Shown here: positions 57,535 to 64,000 of the stretch, one piece after another
Position numbering within the stretch: the first letter of the stretch is position 1
Layout of the letters: every line of letters begins with the position of its first letter
Assembly: GCF_000196435.1 (NCBI RefSeq)
Contig: NC_010161.1
Location: forward strand, 2,499,001 to 2,563,000
DNA length: 64,000 bases
Direction of reading: 5' to 3'
From: Bartonella tribocorum CIP 105476
GTDB taxonomy: Bacteria > Pseudomonadota > Alphaproteobacteria > Rhizobiales > Rhizobiaceae
Notes under the pieces: generated by a model
Databases searched by the model: none
The model's input: the letters and a program-made list of their open reading frames with translations, nothing else
What the model was told of the DNA's origin: nothing
Position numbers and translations under genes: made by a program

Positions 57535-57845
57535 TTCTTGGCATTCTCCAGTAAAAATTCTTGCAAGCGCTCACCAATGGCTGCCACCGGTTGTAATTGC
57601 GCAGAAAGCGTATTGAGGCGACCATTCAATTTCTCCATATTCACTTCCAACCTCTGCAGCGCATCACGATCAGGCAAAAAATCTATCTCCGTCTCTAACT
57701 TTTGCACACGCTCTTTAAGCGCCGTGATGTCTTTCAACATTTCCCGCGCACCAGAAGAAAAATAAGCTTTCAAAACCCCACAAATGGCAACAATGGATAA
57801 CAACAAAGACAGCCAACCATTAGCCACACTAATATCTAAATTCAC
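57531..57845 (-). CDS. DUF2730 protein (Mu gp25-like)
   Basis: 104 residues: one membrane segment about 10-30 (WLSLLLSIVAICGVLKAYF), then a coiled coil (ITALKERVQKLETEIDFLPDRDALQRLEV). Function unknown; consistent with DUF2730 in the lysis/packaging junction. Confidence 0.85.
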   Translation of the reverse strand: MNLDISVANGWLSLLLSIVAICGVLKAYFSSGAREMLKDITALKERVQKLETEIDFLPDRDALQRLEVNMEKLNGRLNTLSAQLQPVAAIGERLQEFLLENAKK

Positions 57846-58125
57846 GCCCCCTCCTTGACCTCATTAAAACTGCTTTAACCGCAGCTTTTCTACGCTGTTC
57901 ACAAATCAATAAAGCAGCACGATCACGGCTCCAATAATGCACCACTTCGCGCGTGTTCAAAGCATGTTCCGGCAACAAAGAAGGCTGGTGACACGCCATG
58001 CGAACAACAGGTGGCAATTCAGCCGATAAAAACGAATAAGAAAAGCTATCTCTTAGCTTGGGTGTTGAGCAAGCGCACACGCTCAAGCCCAAGACAACCG
58101 CTAGGAACAGTTGGCAAAACTGCAT
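57829..58125 (-). CDS. Rz1-like outer-membrane spanin (lipoprotein)
   Basis: 98 residues. Signal with lipobox LSVCAC near residue 18, then STPKLRDSFSYSF and Pro-containing LPPVVRM. It starts inside the end of the Rz-like gene (80-base overlap), the usual nested Rz/Rz1 layout. Longer and more basic at the end than E. coli Rz1. Confidence 0.7.
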   Translation of the reverse strand: MQFCQLFLAVVLGLSVCACSTPKLRDSFSYSFLSAELPPVVRMACHQPSLLPEHALNTREVVHYWSRDRAALLICEQRRKAAVKAVLMRSRRGREFRY

Positions 58126-58387
58126 TGATCTCCTCCATTTTTGTAAGCTTTTGTTCCAAACTAGAAATCACCGCTTGTGCTTGAAGCCCTGCTTTTTGCG
58201 CAGCCTCTCTTTGCCTCTCTTGTTCAAGCCGTGCTTGTAAAGAAATCTTGGCAATCTCCAAGCGCCAATACACATCACGCGCTTTTTCCGCCTTTAAAAC
58301 TTGCGCTTTCATAAAGCCAAAAGCCGCCAACATCACACCGCCCCAAAAAAGCAAACCCAAAGACAGTTTCAAAACAGGGCTAAACAT
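58046..58387 (-). CDS. Rz-like inner-membrane spanin
   Basis: 113 residues from ATG 58387, which overlaps the holin-like stop by 8 bases (GTG 58399 is an alternative). One membrane segment about 7-25 (LSLGLLFWGGVMLAAFGF), then a long coiled coil (RLEQERQREAAQKAGLQAQ; SLEQKLTKMEEIN). Pairs with the Rz1-like protein to fuse membranes at lysis. Confidence 0.75.
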   Translation of the reverse strand: MFSPVLKLSLGLLFWGGVMLAAFGFMKAQVLKAEKARDVYWRLEIAKISLQARLEQERQREAAQKAGLQAQAVISSLEQKLTKMEEINAVLPTVPSGCLGLERVRLLNTQAKR

Positions 58388-58667
58388 GGCGCTTATCACT
58401 CCACCCCGTTATCTCCACCCCATCATAGACGCTGCTATGCTGCTTATGAGAATGTTTCCTATTGGAAAAATCCAACGAACCAAAACCACGATGCACCCCC
58501 AAATTCCCAACGATAATCGCCACCATGGAAGGAATAGAAATCGCTGCCATATCAACAATACGTGGTGCTCCCCACAAACCACCAGCAATCAGCAAAAAAA
58601 TAACCCCCCAAGCAAACCAAAAGGACCACCATAAATAACGTTTCGAACCACGATAAGAGGGTTTCAT
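58380..58667 (-). CDS. Putative holin
   Basis: 95 residues with two membrane segments (YLWWSFWFAWGVIFLLIAGG, about 12-33, and AAISIPSMVAIIVGNLGV, about 41-60), a basic N-terminus and a charged His-rich C-terminus. Directly follows the endolysin by ATGA overlap. Assigned from size, topology and position only. Confidence 0.65.
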   Translation of the reverse strand: MKPSYRGSKRYLWWSFWFAWGVIFLLIAGGLWGAPRIVDMAAISIPSMVAIIVGNLGVHRGFGSLDFSNRKHSHKQHSSVYDGVEITGWSDKRHV

Positions 58668-59245
58668 GCTTCCACCTCGCCTCCAATCCCCAAAAGCTTT
58701 TTGGCGCGGTTCAAATAGGTCAAGCGGTGCACAAGTCCATTTCTTCCCCCATTAATTGCCTTGGTAATCCCCACGACATCATCTCGATCAGCAAGCTTAT
58801 TTAAGCCTTTCATCTGCCAAAACCAAACAGCCGACCAAAGGGCTGCAGGAAACTTTTCCAGCACTTGCGGAAATGCCTCACAATCAACCGCTTGTTCATC
58901 GATTAAGCGCCAAAACTTCGTAAAACGACGGTAATTATTGCGCCCCGTCAACTGGATCAAACCACGTCCCTTAAAATGCACCCCATCACCAGGGTTGACA
59001 TTACCTAAATCACGCCGCCCCTCATAAGCGCGCCCTGAGGCATATTCACGCAGGGTAAAAAAGCCATCACTCTCATGCGCACATTGGCTTAAAAAATGTG
59101 CAATACGCAAATGCGTCGTGAGTTCCCCATAAGATAAAGCTTTAGGCAACACGCGTGCCATTTCAACAATAATAAAATCTTGGCGCGCATGATGCGTCAG
59201 TTTAGGCGCAAGGCAATGAAGAAAAGAGGCATCTATTGAAATCAT
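58664..59245 (-). CDS. Endolysin, glycoside hydrolase family 19
   Basis: 193 residues, chitinase-class GH19 lysozyme: AHFLSQCAHESDGFFTLREYASG with catalytic Glu near residue 57, RDLGN, KGRGLIQLTGRNNYRRF, and ITKAINGG. Cleaves peptidoglycan for host lysis. First gene of the first late block; dyad element 1 ends 57 bases before it. Confidence 0.9.
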   Translation of the reverse strand: MISIDASFLHCLAPKLTHHARQDFIIVEMARVLPKALSYGELTTHLRIAHFLSQCAHESDGFFTLREYASGRAYEGRRDLGNVNPGDGVHFKGRGLIQLTGRNNYRRFTKFWRLIDEQAVDCEAFPQVLEKFPAALWSAVWFWQMKGLNKLADRDDVVGITKAINGGRNGLVHRLTYLNRAKKLLGIGGEVEA

Positions 59246-59302
59246 AACAAACCACTCAATGAATAAAATTCATTCGCAGTTTACGAAATCTCACGCCCCC
59301 CA

Positions 59303-59328
59303 TATAAGCCTGACACTGTCAGTCAAAA
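59303..59328 (-). promoter_or_regulatory. Late promoter element 1 (before the lysis/packaging operon)
   Basis: Minus strand: TTTTGACTGACAGTGTCAG then GCTTATA, dyad CTGACA-G-TGTCAG. Lies in the 86-base gap between the Mor/C-like activator stop and the endolysin start, like Plys downstream of C in Mu. Confidence 0.75.
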
Positions 59329-59331
59329 CCC

Positions 59332-59739
59332 TCAATACTCATAAAACTCTGGAAATAATAAACCTTGGGGCTCTTTTGAAGAAATTCTCTTCTTTAAGCG
59401 ATAGGCTGTACGCACATGCATACCAGAAACTGCTGCTGCAGCATCTACCGACCAGCCTTTTTGCAGCGCTTGCATCATTTTTTGCCGCCGTTCAGCATCT
59501 CTACCAAGGGGGATAAGAAGGCGCACACCCGAACCATTAAAACAAAAATGGTTGATCAATTGCTCCGCCTCTTCAAACCCAACAATTTCAATCAACCAAT
59601 CCGCATTCTCAAGACGCCCAGGGATATAAACTTCTCGTCCGCCAAAAGCACGCATCATATTCCATGCCGCCTCACTGCCCGCAACAGCGGCTATTTCACG
59701 CAATAAGGCAGGAAAATCGCTATAGATTTCCTCGTGCAT
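59332..59739 (-). CDS. Mor/C-family late transcription activator
   Basis: 135 residues. FPALLREIAAVAGSEAAWNMM and AFGGREVYIPG are the Mor dimerisation-domain signatures; LGRDAERRQKMMQALQKGWS and DAAAAVSGMHVRTAYRLKKR form the C-terminal helix-turn-helix. Mor and C in Mu are dimers that activate phage promoters with poor -35 elements. Position right before the endolysin matches C. Likely binds the three CTGACA-N-TGTCAG elements. Confidence 0.92.
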   Translation of the reverse strand: MHEEIYSDFPALLREIAAVAGSEAAWNMMRAFGGREVYIPGRLENADWLIEIVGFEEAEQLINHFCFNGSGVRLLIPLGRDAERRQKMMQALQKGWSVDAAAAVSGMHVRTAYRLKKRISSKEPQGLLFPEFYEY

Positions 59740-59745
59740 GCACGC

Positions 59746-60363
59746 TTACCCCTCGCTTTGAACACCTTTTCGGATTTTCCGCCCCCAAACATTCATAACA
59801 CGCATAAAATCGCCCCCACTCATCTCACAAAAAGCTTTACCACTCACCGCCATCACACTTTGTTGAAAAGCTGTCTCATCAAACAAGCAACCCTGATGCA
59901 AACGCTTCCATTGGGCACACAAAATGGCAATGCTTGGGTGTATTCCCCTTGAATCTTGGCGGACTTTTCCTCTCCAGTCAACCCCACCCTCACGCTGCAA
60001 CCAGCTTTTCAACGCCTCAATGGCTTTTGCAGCATCATCGCTATCGCGTAAAAAGCGAATATGATCAATCCCTGTCTGTCTTTTGACAAAGGCAAGCAAT
60101 GCCTTATCACAACGCTCGCGGATAATGCCAAGATTCCACCCTGCAATCCATAAGGCTTGAAGCTTTTTGGCATATTTGCCTCTCAAAAGCTTGCCATTGA
60201 CCCCACCCCCATAGGCGCGCATTTCTTGCATCACCAAGCGCTGTTCTGAAACATTCAAATCTTTTGCCGATTGCTTGCCCGTCAATCGAAAAAGCAGGGC
60301 GCGATAGGTCTCATCATCAAGACCTAACGCGCGTTTGCCCATATGAATAGCCGCTAAAGACAT
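59746..60363 (-). CDS. Mu gp16-like regulatory protein (DUF1018)
   Basis: 205 residues: AIHMGKRALGLDDETYRALLFRLTGKQSAKDL near the start, then a helical region (IAGWNLGIIRERCDKALLAFVKRQTG; HIRFLRDSDDAAKAIEALKSWL). Matches DUF1018 of Mu-like phages, middle-region gene before the activator. Mechanism unknown. Confidence 0.88.
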   Translation of the reverse strand: MSLAAIHMGKRALGLDDETYRALLFRLTGKQSAKDLNVSEQRLVMQEMRAYGGGVNGKLLRGKYAKKLQALWIAGWNLGIIRERCDKALLAFVKRQTGIDHIRFLRDSDDAAKAIEALKSWLQREGGVDWRGKVRQDSRGIHPSIAILCAQWKRLHQGCLFDETAFQQSVMAVSGKAFCEMSGGDFMRVMNVWGRKIRKGVQSEG

Positions 60364-60385
60364 GGTATCCCCTTACTAACTCCCT

Positions 60386-61009
60386 TTATGTCTTCGCCAA
60401 ATCAAGCGTTACAGCCCGCCAAGGGCTTTCTAGGCTATCACGCTCATAAAAACGCACATATTCTTTAGATGTTGTCACACGAATAGCTTCACGGATCGCC
60501 CGCATCGCCTCATTCCAGCGAGGATCATCAATATCCAAACGCAACAGCATAAAGATTTCGCCGCGATTCACCTTGCCTTCCTTATCCGTATTGAAAGCAC
60601 GCGTAATAATCGCACGGATTTCAGGGCGCGCATCCGCAGACCATTCATTCAAACACTCATCAAGAAGGCTTTTGGCAATTTGCAATTGCGGTCCAAAATC
60701 AAAGCTTTCTTGTACCTGCACCTTAATACGCTGCAAACCATCAAAACTGGTGTACGTACAATTGCCCTTTTTACCACGCCGCTCCACACCATATTCCTGC
60801 GCAAGCAAGCCATCAAAAGCACTCAAATCCGCAAGCGTATGGCTGTTAAAACGCGCAATCCTTGCCGATAATTCCTTCGCATATCCCATAACCTTACGCA
60901 CCGTTTCATCCTCAAGCAAATCCGCAGGGCGGATCAGACTTACCGGCACCAAAGCCCCTTTTGCATCTCTCATATAATGCACACCTTCAAGCTCAATTTG
61001 TTTATTCAT
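60386..61009 (-). CDS. DUF3164 protein
   Basis: 207 residues from ATG 61009, supported by AGGAGGAG 6-7 bases before it. YMRDAKGALVPVSLIRPADLLEDETV, SFDGLQRIKVQVQESFDFGPQLQIAKSLLDECL, FMLLRLDIDDPRW are DUF3164 signatures, a conserved early-region gene in transposable phages, thought to aid transposition or DNA management. Confidence 0.88.
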   Translation of the reverse strand: MNKQIELEGVHYMRDAKGALVPVSLIRPADLLEDETVRKVMGYAKELSARIARFNSHTLADLSAFDGLLAQEYGVERRGKKGNCTYTSFDGLQRIKVQVQESFDFGPQLQIAKSLLDECLNEWSADARPEIRAIITRAFNTDKEGKVNRGEIFMLLRLDIDDPRWNEAMRAIREAIRVTTSKEYVRFYERDSLESPWRAVTLDLAKT

Positions 61010-61274
61010 CGCAAAACTCCTCCTGTGTTTCTTGAAACCGGCGAAACGGCACAACTTCACCTCGATGAGGCACACATCCCGCTTTCAATTGCCAACGACA
61101 CCGCAAAAGCTCATGACCTAAAATGTGGTTATAGCCCGCAAGGCGACGCAAATACTCAGTCAATTCTCGAACATCTTGTGCATGCAAAAAAATACCATTC
61201 ATCTCATACTTCAAAAAGCCAGAGCGCAAAGCAATCAAGCAATCTCTTACCATATAAGGGTTACGTTCCATCAT
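61002..61274 (-). CDS. Early-region phage protein of unknown function
   Basis: 90 residues, MMERNPYMVRDCLIALRSGFLKYE, then REL..YLRRLAGYNHILGHELLR. Overlaps both neighbours by a few bases (ATGA-like), which supports translation. No family recognised. Confidence 0.65.
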   Translation of the reverse strand: MMERNPYMVRDCLIALRSGFLKYEMNGIFLHAQDVRELTEYLRRLAGYNHILGHELLRCRWQLKAGCVPHRGEVVPFRRFQETQEEFCDE

Positions 61275-61540
61275 TTGCTTCCTCCAAAATCCATATAAAT
61301 CACACGATTGCTCTTATCTTCATCTCGATCAGAGCTGTCACACTCAGCCAAAACTTCTGCAACTTGGCCTTCCAAAACCGCATCCGCTTCCCCCAAACGG
61401 TGAACACTCAACTCCAATTCAAGCAATAACGCCAAATCAACACACAATTTAAGCTTTTCTCCAATATCAAAACCGCATTGATAATCGTCATAAAGACCAA
61501 CAAGCGTATCGGATAATTCTTTGTCGCATAAAGAGATCAT
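61271..61540 (-). CDS. Early-region phage protein of unknown function
   Basis: 89 residues from ATG 61540, with GGAGG before it and ATGA overlap with the MuB-like stop. Very acidic (ELSDTLVGLYDDYQC; LAECDSSDRDEDKSN). No family recognised; acidic small early proteins can mimic DNA or bind regulators, which is speculation. Confidence 0.65.
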   Translation of the reverse strand: MISLCDKELSDTLVGLYDDYQCGFDIGEKLKLCVDLALLLELELSVHRLGEADAVLEGQVAEVLAECDSSDRDEDKSNRVIYMDFGGSK

Positions 61541-62568
61541 GCCAATTCCTCCACATCGCGGTTTTTCCATGCCGCTTTGACATGTTTCAAAGTCACCTCA
61601 CACCCATCTCCAAGCGCTGCCATGCGTGCTAACATCATCGTCTTATCAATCTGCCGTAAAGCCCCAGCTTTCAAACCAATCCCTGTCAAAAACTTTATTG
61701 CACCAGCATCTTCAATTCCCCAATCGTGAATGCGCGCCGCAATATCTTCGCTATAAGGCTTGCGACGCTTTAGATGCATTGCCAAGCGGCTTTTAATTTG
61801 TGCATAAGAAGGACCATTTTGACGATGAACAAGGCGCCCTGAAATCTCATCATTCCCCACCAAAGCGAGCCCTGTGCCATTGATATCAACAAAATGACGC
61901 AACTGATTAATCGCCTCATCTGTTAAATTTTGCGCTTCATCCACAATCAGCAGTGTCCCCCCACCAACACGCTCTAATCTCTTGCCAATCGCACGCGTTA
62001 AGCGGGTGGGGTTATATTCCACCACTTCCAATTCCGCTGCCATATCATTCAAAATACCATGAACACTGCGCGTATGCGGGCTTGCTGTCACAAGGTAAAC
62101 ATGCGGGCGGGTTGCGCGGTAATGCCGGCAGGTTTCTGTCTTACCATTGCCCGCATCAAGCGTAATCATCACCATATCACCCGTACTTTGCGCCAGTGTT
62201 AGCGTGTCAATGATTTCACAAGCTATACGGTTCTTTTGAAACGCAGGCTTTTCGGGGATCTTCTCCAAAAATCCCGCTGTTTCTTTTAAAGCCTCAACCC
62301 ATTGGTGAACCTTCGCATTCTGTTTACCCAATTGCCCCGCATAACTGCCCGCATACCACTGCGAAAACGTCCCATCCGGCATGCCGATGCGCCGCGCCAC
62401 TTCTGCTTTCGTCCAATCATTCATTTGTGCCAGAGCTCTTACCGAATCCACAAGCGTGTTCCATAAAGCAATATCATCACTATTGCGGTTTTGCGCTGCC
62501 CCATCGGGCTGCTTTTTTGGGCGCGCCCAAGGATTTTTTTCAACCGTTGCATTTATCGCGTACTTCAT
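61537..62568 (-). CDS. Mu B-like transposition ATPase
   Basis: 343 residues. N-terminal helix-turn-helix about 50-75 (WTKAEVARRIGMPDGTFSQWY), AAA domain with Walker A DAGNGKTET, Walker B TLLIVDEAQNL, sensor LVGNDEISG. In Mu, MuB is an ATP-dependent target-DNA binder that stimulates the transposase and gives target immunity. Directly downstream of the transposase gene. Confidence 0.92.
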   Translation of the reverse strand: MKYAINATVEKNPWARPKKQPDGAAQNRNSDDIALWNTLVDSVRALAQMNDWTKAEVARRIGMPDGTFSQWYAGSYAGQLGKQNAKVHQWVEALKETAGFLEKIPEKPAFQKNRIACEIIDTLTLAQSTGDMVMITLDAGNGKTETCRHYRATRPHVYLVTASPHTRSVHGILNDMAAELEVVEYNPTRLTRAIGKRLERVGGGTLLIVDEAQNLTDEAINQLRHFVDINGTGLALVGNDEISGRLVHRQNGPSYAQIKSRLAMHLKRRKPYSEDIAARIHDWGIEDAGAIKFLTGIGLKAGALRQIDKTMMLARMAALGDGCEVTLKHVKAAWKNRDVEELA

Positions 62569-62640
62569 GTATATTCCCCTTTCGTATTGATTTAGATATC
62601 GAATGGGTAGGGCTCCAACCTACCCATTCATTTTGCTCCT

Positions 62641-62673
62641 CAAGCCGTACGCGATACAAAATCGGCTTCCTTG
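62641..62673. repeat. 33-bp hairpin repeat, copy 1
   Basis: CAAGCCGTACGCGATACAAA... with AAGCCG and CGGCTT arms 15 bases apart; differs from copy 2 at one of 33 positions. Confidence 0.75.
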
Positions 62674-62825
62674 AAAATCCCCCTCTCCTTTTGGGAAAGT
62701 TGAATCACTCCATGTTCCTCACCTGGTCAGGCAAAGGCATCTGAAGATTTGCCTAAAAATTTGATCGTATTGATTGAAAGATTGAAAGGATTAAGACTCC
62801 TCCCCCCTTTCTTTAATAAACGCTT

Positions 62826-62858
62826 CAAGCCGTACGCCATACAAAATCGGCTTCCTTG
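62826..62858. repeat. 33-bp hairpin repeat, copy 2
   Basis: Same sequence with C instead of G at position 13; direct orientation, 185 bases after copy 1. Confidence 0.75.
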
Positions 62859-62925
62859 TCCCCCCTTTCCTTCCTTCTCCCCTTTTCTTGTGAGAATTCT
62901 TGGCAAATCCCCCCCCTTTCCTTTC

Positions 62926-64000
62926 CTATCGTTTAGGAAACTTTATCACTTCACGCCCCTCATCAGAGGCGGAAAACCGTCTTAAAGCTTTGTGCAAATG
63001 TTGACTAAATTCTTGGGGTTCCAAAGCCTCATCATCCTGCACTTTCACGGCTAAATTCCCCGCATGGTTTGGCATCAAGCGGCTAACCTTTGGCTTAACA
63101 ACAAGCTTGGATTTTGAACCATCATCCTTTTTCTCAAGGCGCCCATAAACATCAGCCAAGTGATCAGGTGCAAGCTTTGCTGCCAATTGTTTTTCTGCTT
63201 TAACAGCTCTCACATATTCTTTACGCAAACGCCCATTCAAACGCGCTGCCTGCTGGTCATAAAAGCCCACATCTGCAAGACATTCTGCCATGCAAAGCAA
63301 CCGATTGTTCAAATCATAAACCCGCAAATCTTGGTGCAAATAATCCGGATCAAAGCGTACAATAACCTTCTTCCCCGCATACTCATTCAATGCCCGCGCC
63401 CAATAACGATTGCCATAAAAATGAATCTCCCCCGTCCCCTTTTGTGTACGCAATGCCTCTGAGGTCAAAAGCCATAAAGCACGCTGTGCTGCCGTTGCCT
63501 GCCGAATAATCGTCCCCTCTGCTGTCAAACTTTCTGCAAAAGTCTCATCAAAACTGCGCCCCGCACATGTCAGCGCCTTGCGCCCTGCTTGTGCATTATG
63601 CGCCACAATCTGCGCACCAACATGGGCTTTAAACGCTTCAAATTCTATCGCACGTTTGCCATAATCTTCAGGCTTGGCATCCGGCTTATTGCCCGTATAA
63701 GCCCCCGCACAAAAAGGATGCTTCGAAATCGCCTCTGCCAAATCACGCCATGCCCGCTCAATCGGTTTCGACTGCCCGCTATAAGGAGTCGTCCATTGCA
63801 ATTGAATGCCCAAACTGGTCAAAAGACCCTGCGGTTCATCCGCCTTAATCTTAAAACGAAAGCGGTTTTGCACACCCCCAGAAATCCACTTGCTGGTAAA
63901 AGCACGCCCATTATCTAAGGTCATACGCTCCGGTATCCCATAAGCCTCCACCATATCACCAATCACCAAACGCACGATTTCCCAAGTCTCCGCATCCGAT
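62926..64000 (-). CDS. Mu A-like transposase (N-terminal part beyond window)
   Basis: The frame is open to the window edge; at least 357 residues seen, from the catalytic core to the C-terminus. MTLDNGRAFTSKWISGG supplies the second catalytic Asp, and TPYSGQSKPIERAWRDLAEAIS the catalytic Glu of the DDE motif; the first Asp is beyond the edge. MuA-type C-terminal beta-barrel follows (DLRVYDLNNRLLC) and a basic tail. The GTG at 63975 is internal. Confidence 0.93.
   Translation of the reverse strand, partial: SDAETWEIVRLVIGDMVEAYGIPERMTLDNGRAFTSKWISGGVQNRFRFKIKADEPQGLLTSLGIQLQWTTPYSGQSKPIERAWRDLAEAISKHPFCAGAYTGNKPDAKPEDYGKRAIEFEAFKAHVGAQIVAHNAQAGRKALTCAGRSFDETFAESLTAEGTIIRQATAAQRALWLLTSEALRTQKGTGEIHFYGNRYWARALNEYAGKKVIVRFDPDYLHQDLRVYDLNNRLLCMAECLADVGFYDQQAARLNGRLRKEYVRAVKAEKQLAAKLAPDHLADVYGRLEKKDDGSKSKLVVKPKVSRLMPNHAGNLAVKVQDDEALEPQEFSQHLHKALRRFSASDEGREVIKFPKR

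Larger units (their letters stand above)
62569..62925. other. Intergenic region between transposase and MuB genes with two hairpin repeats
   Basis: 357 bases holding two 33-bp repeats (62641-62673, 62826-62858). No gene is seen; unusually long for a gap between genes A and B. Confidence 0.6.
32283..64000 (-). mobile_element. Mu-like prophage with P2-type tail (incomplete at right edge)
   Basis: A contiguous minus-strand set of transposition, regulation, lysis, head and tail genes. The transposase reaches the window edge, so the early end with repressor lies beyond 64,000. The other end falls between tRNA-Gly and the methylase, roughly 32,050-32,283. Head and packaging genes are Mu-type, tail genes P2-type. 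The DNA is visibly less A+T-rich than the host half. All late genes look intact. Confidence 0.93.

Noticed and set aside
1-64000. CRISPR array
   Set aside because: No regularly spaced short direct repeats with unique spacers were seen.

Overview
The window looks like a chromosome segment of a Bartonella-type alphaproteobacterium (Rhizobiales). Evidence: the large NAD-type glutamate dehydrogenase, the hemY/Mic60-like pair next to tsaD, the argH-lptM-lysA-TIGR02302 order, a CenR-like regulator, A+T-rich DNA with long decayed intergenic stretches, and no hemC/hemD where free-living relatives keep them. Species cannot be fixed from the sequence alone; a rodent-associated Bartonella with a Mu-like prophage is my best guess.

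Host half (1 to about 32,050). It starts inside the glutamate dehydrogenase gene. Then come a DUF2125 protein broken by a homopolymer frameshift, a glutamine amidotransferase, hemY plus a Mic60/mitofilin-like gene, tsaD facing them, an EVE-domain protein, a CenR-like response regulator lacking its phospho-acceptor Asp, a methyltransferase, the TIGR02302-lysA-lptM-argH block, a TlpA-like thioredoxin, YaiI and YihY family proteins, tyrC, holA, a substrate-binding/permease/ATPase ABC transporter and tRNA-Gly(GCC). The gaps are not random: at least seven decayed copies of one tyrosine-integrase 5' fragment are scattered between 3.8 and 27.7 kb. There are also broken duplicates of DUF2125 (3.7-4.6 kb, split by one integrase fragment) and of holA (27.9 kb).

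Prophage half (about 32.1 kb to beyond 64,000), all on the minus strand. This is a Mu-like transposable prophage seen from its distal end (DNA adenine methylase) back to the transposase at the right edge. Transposition and early genes (MuA, MuB, DUF3164, gp16) are followed by a Mor/C-family activator, lysis genes (GH19 endolysin, holin candidate, Rz/Rz1-like pair), Mu-type packaging and head genes (gp25-26-27, terminase, portal, MuF, protease, capsid), then a P2-type contractile tail (V, W, J, I, fibres, sheath, tube, E/E', tape measure, U, X, D).

How it works together: three near-identical 25-27 bp elements built on the dyad CTGACA-N-TGTCAG lie 48-58 bp before the first genes of exactly three late blocks (endolysin, protease/capsid, sheath/tail). 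The Mor/C-like gene ends directly beside the first one. This matches the logic of Mu's C-activated late promoters with a different binding site, and is the most interesting system here. A -1 slippery heptamer in the tail chaperone gene and a tandem pair of structured repeats between the MuF and protease blocks add further regulatory features.
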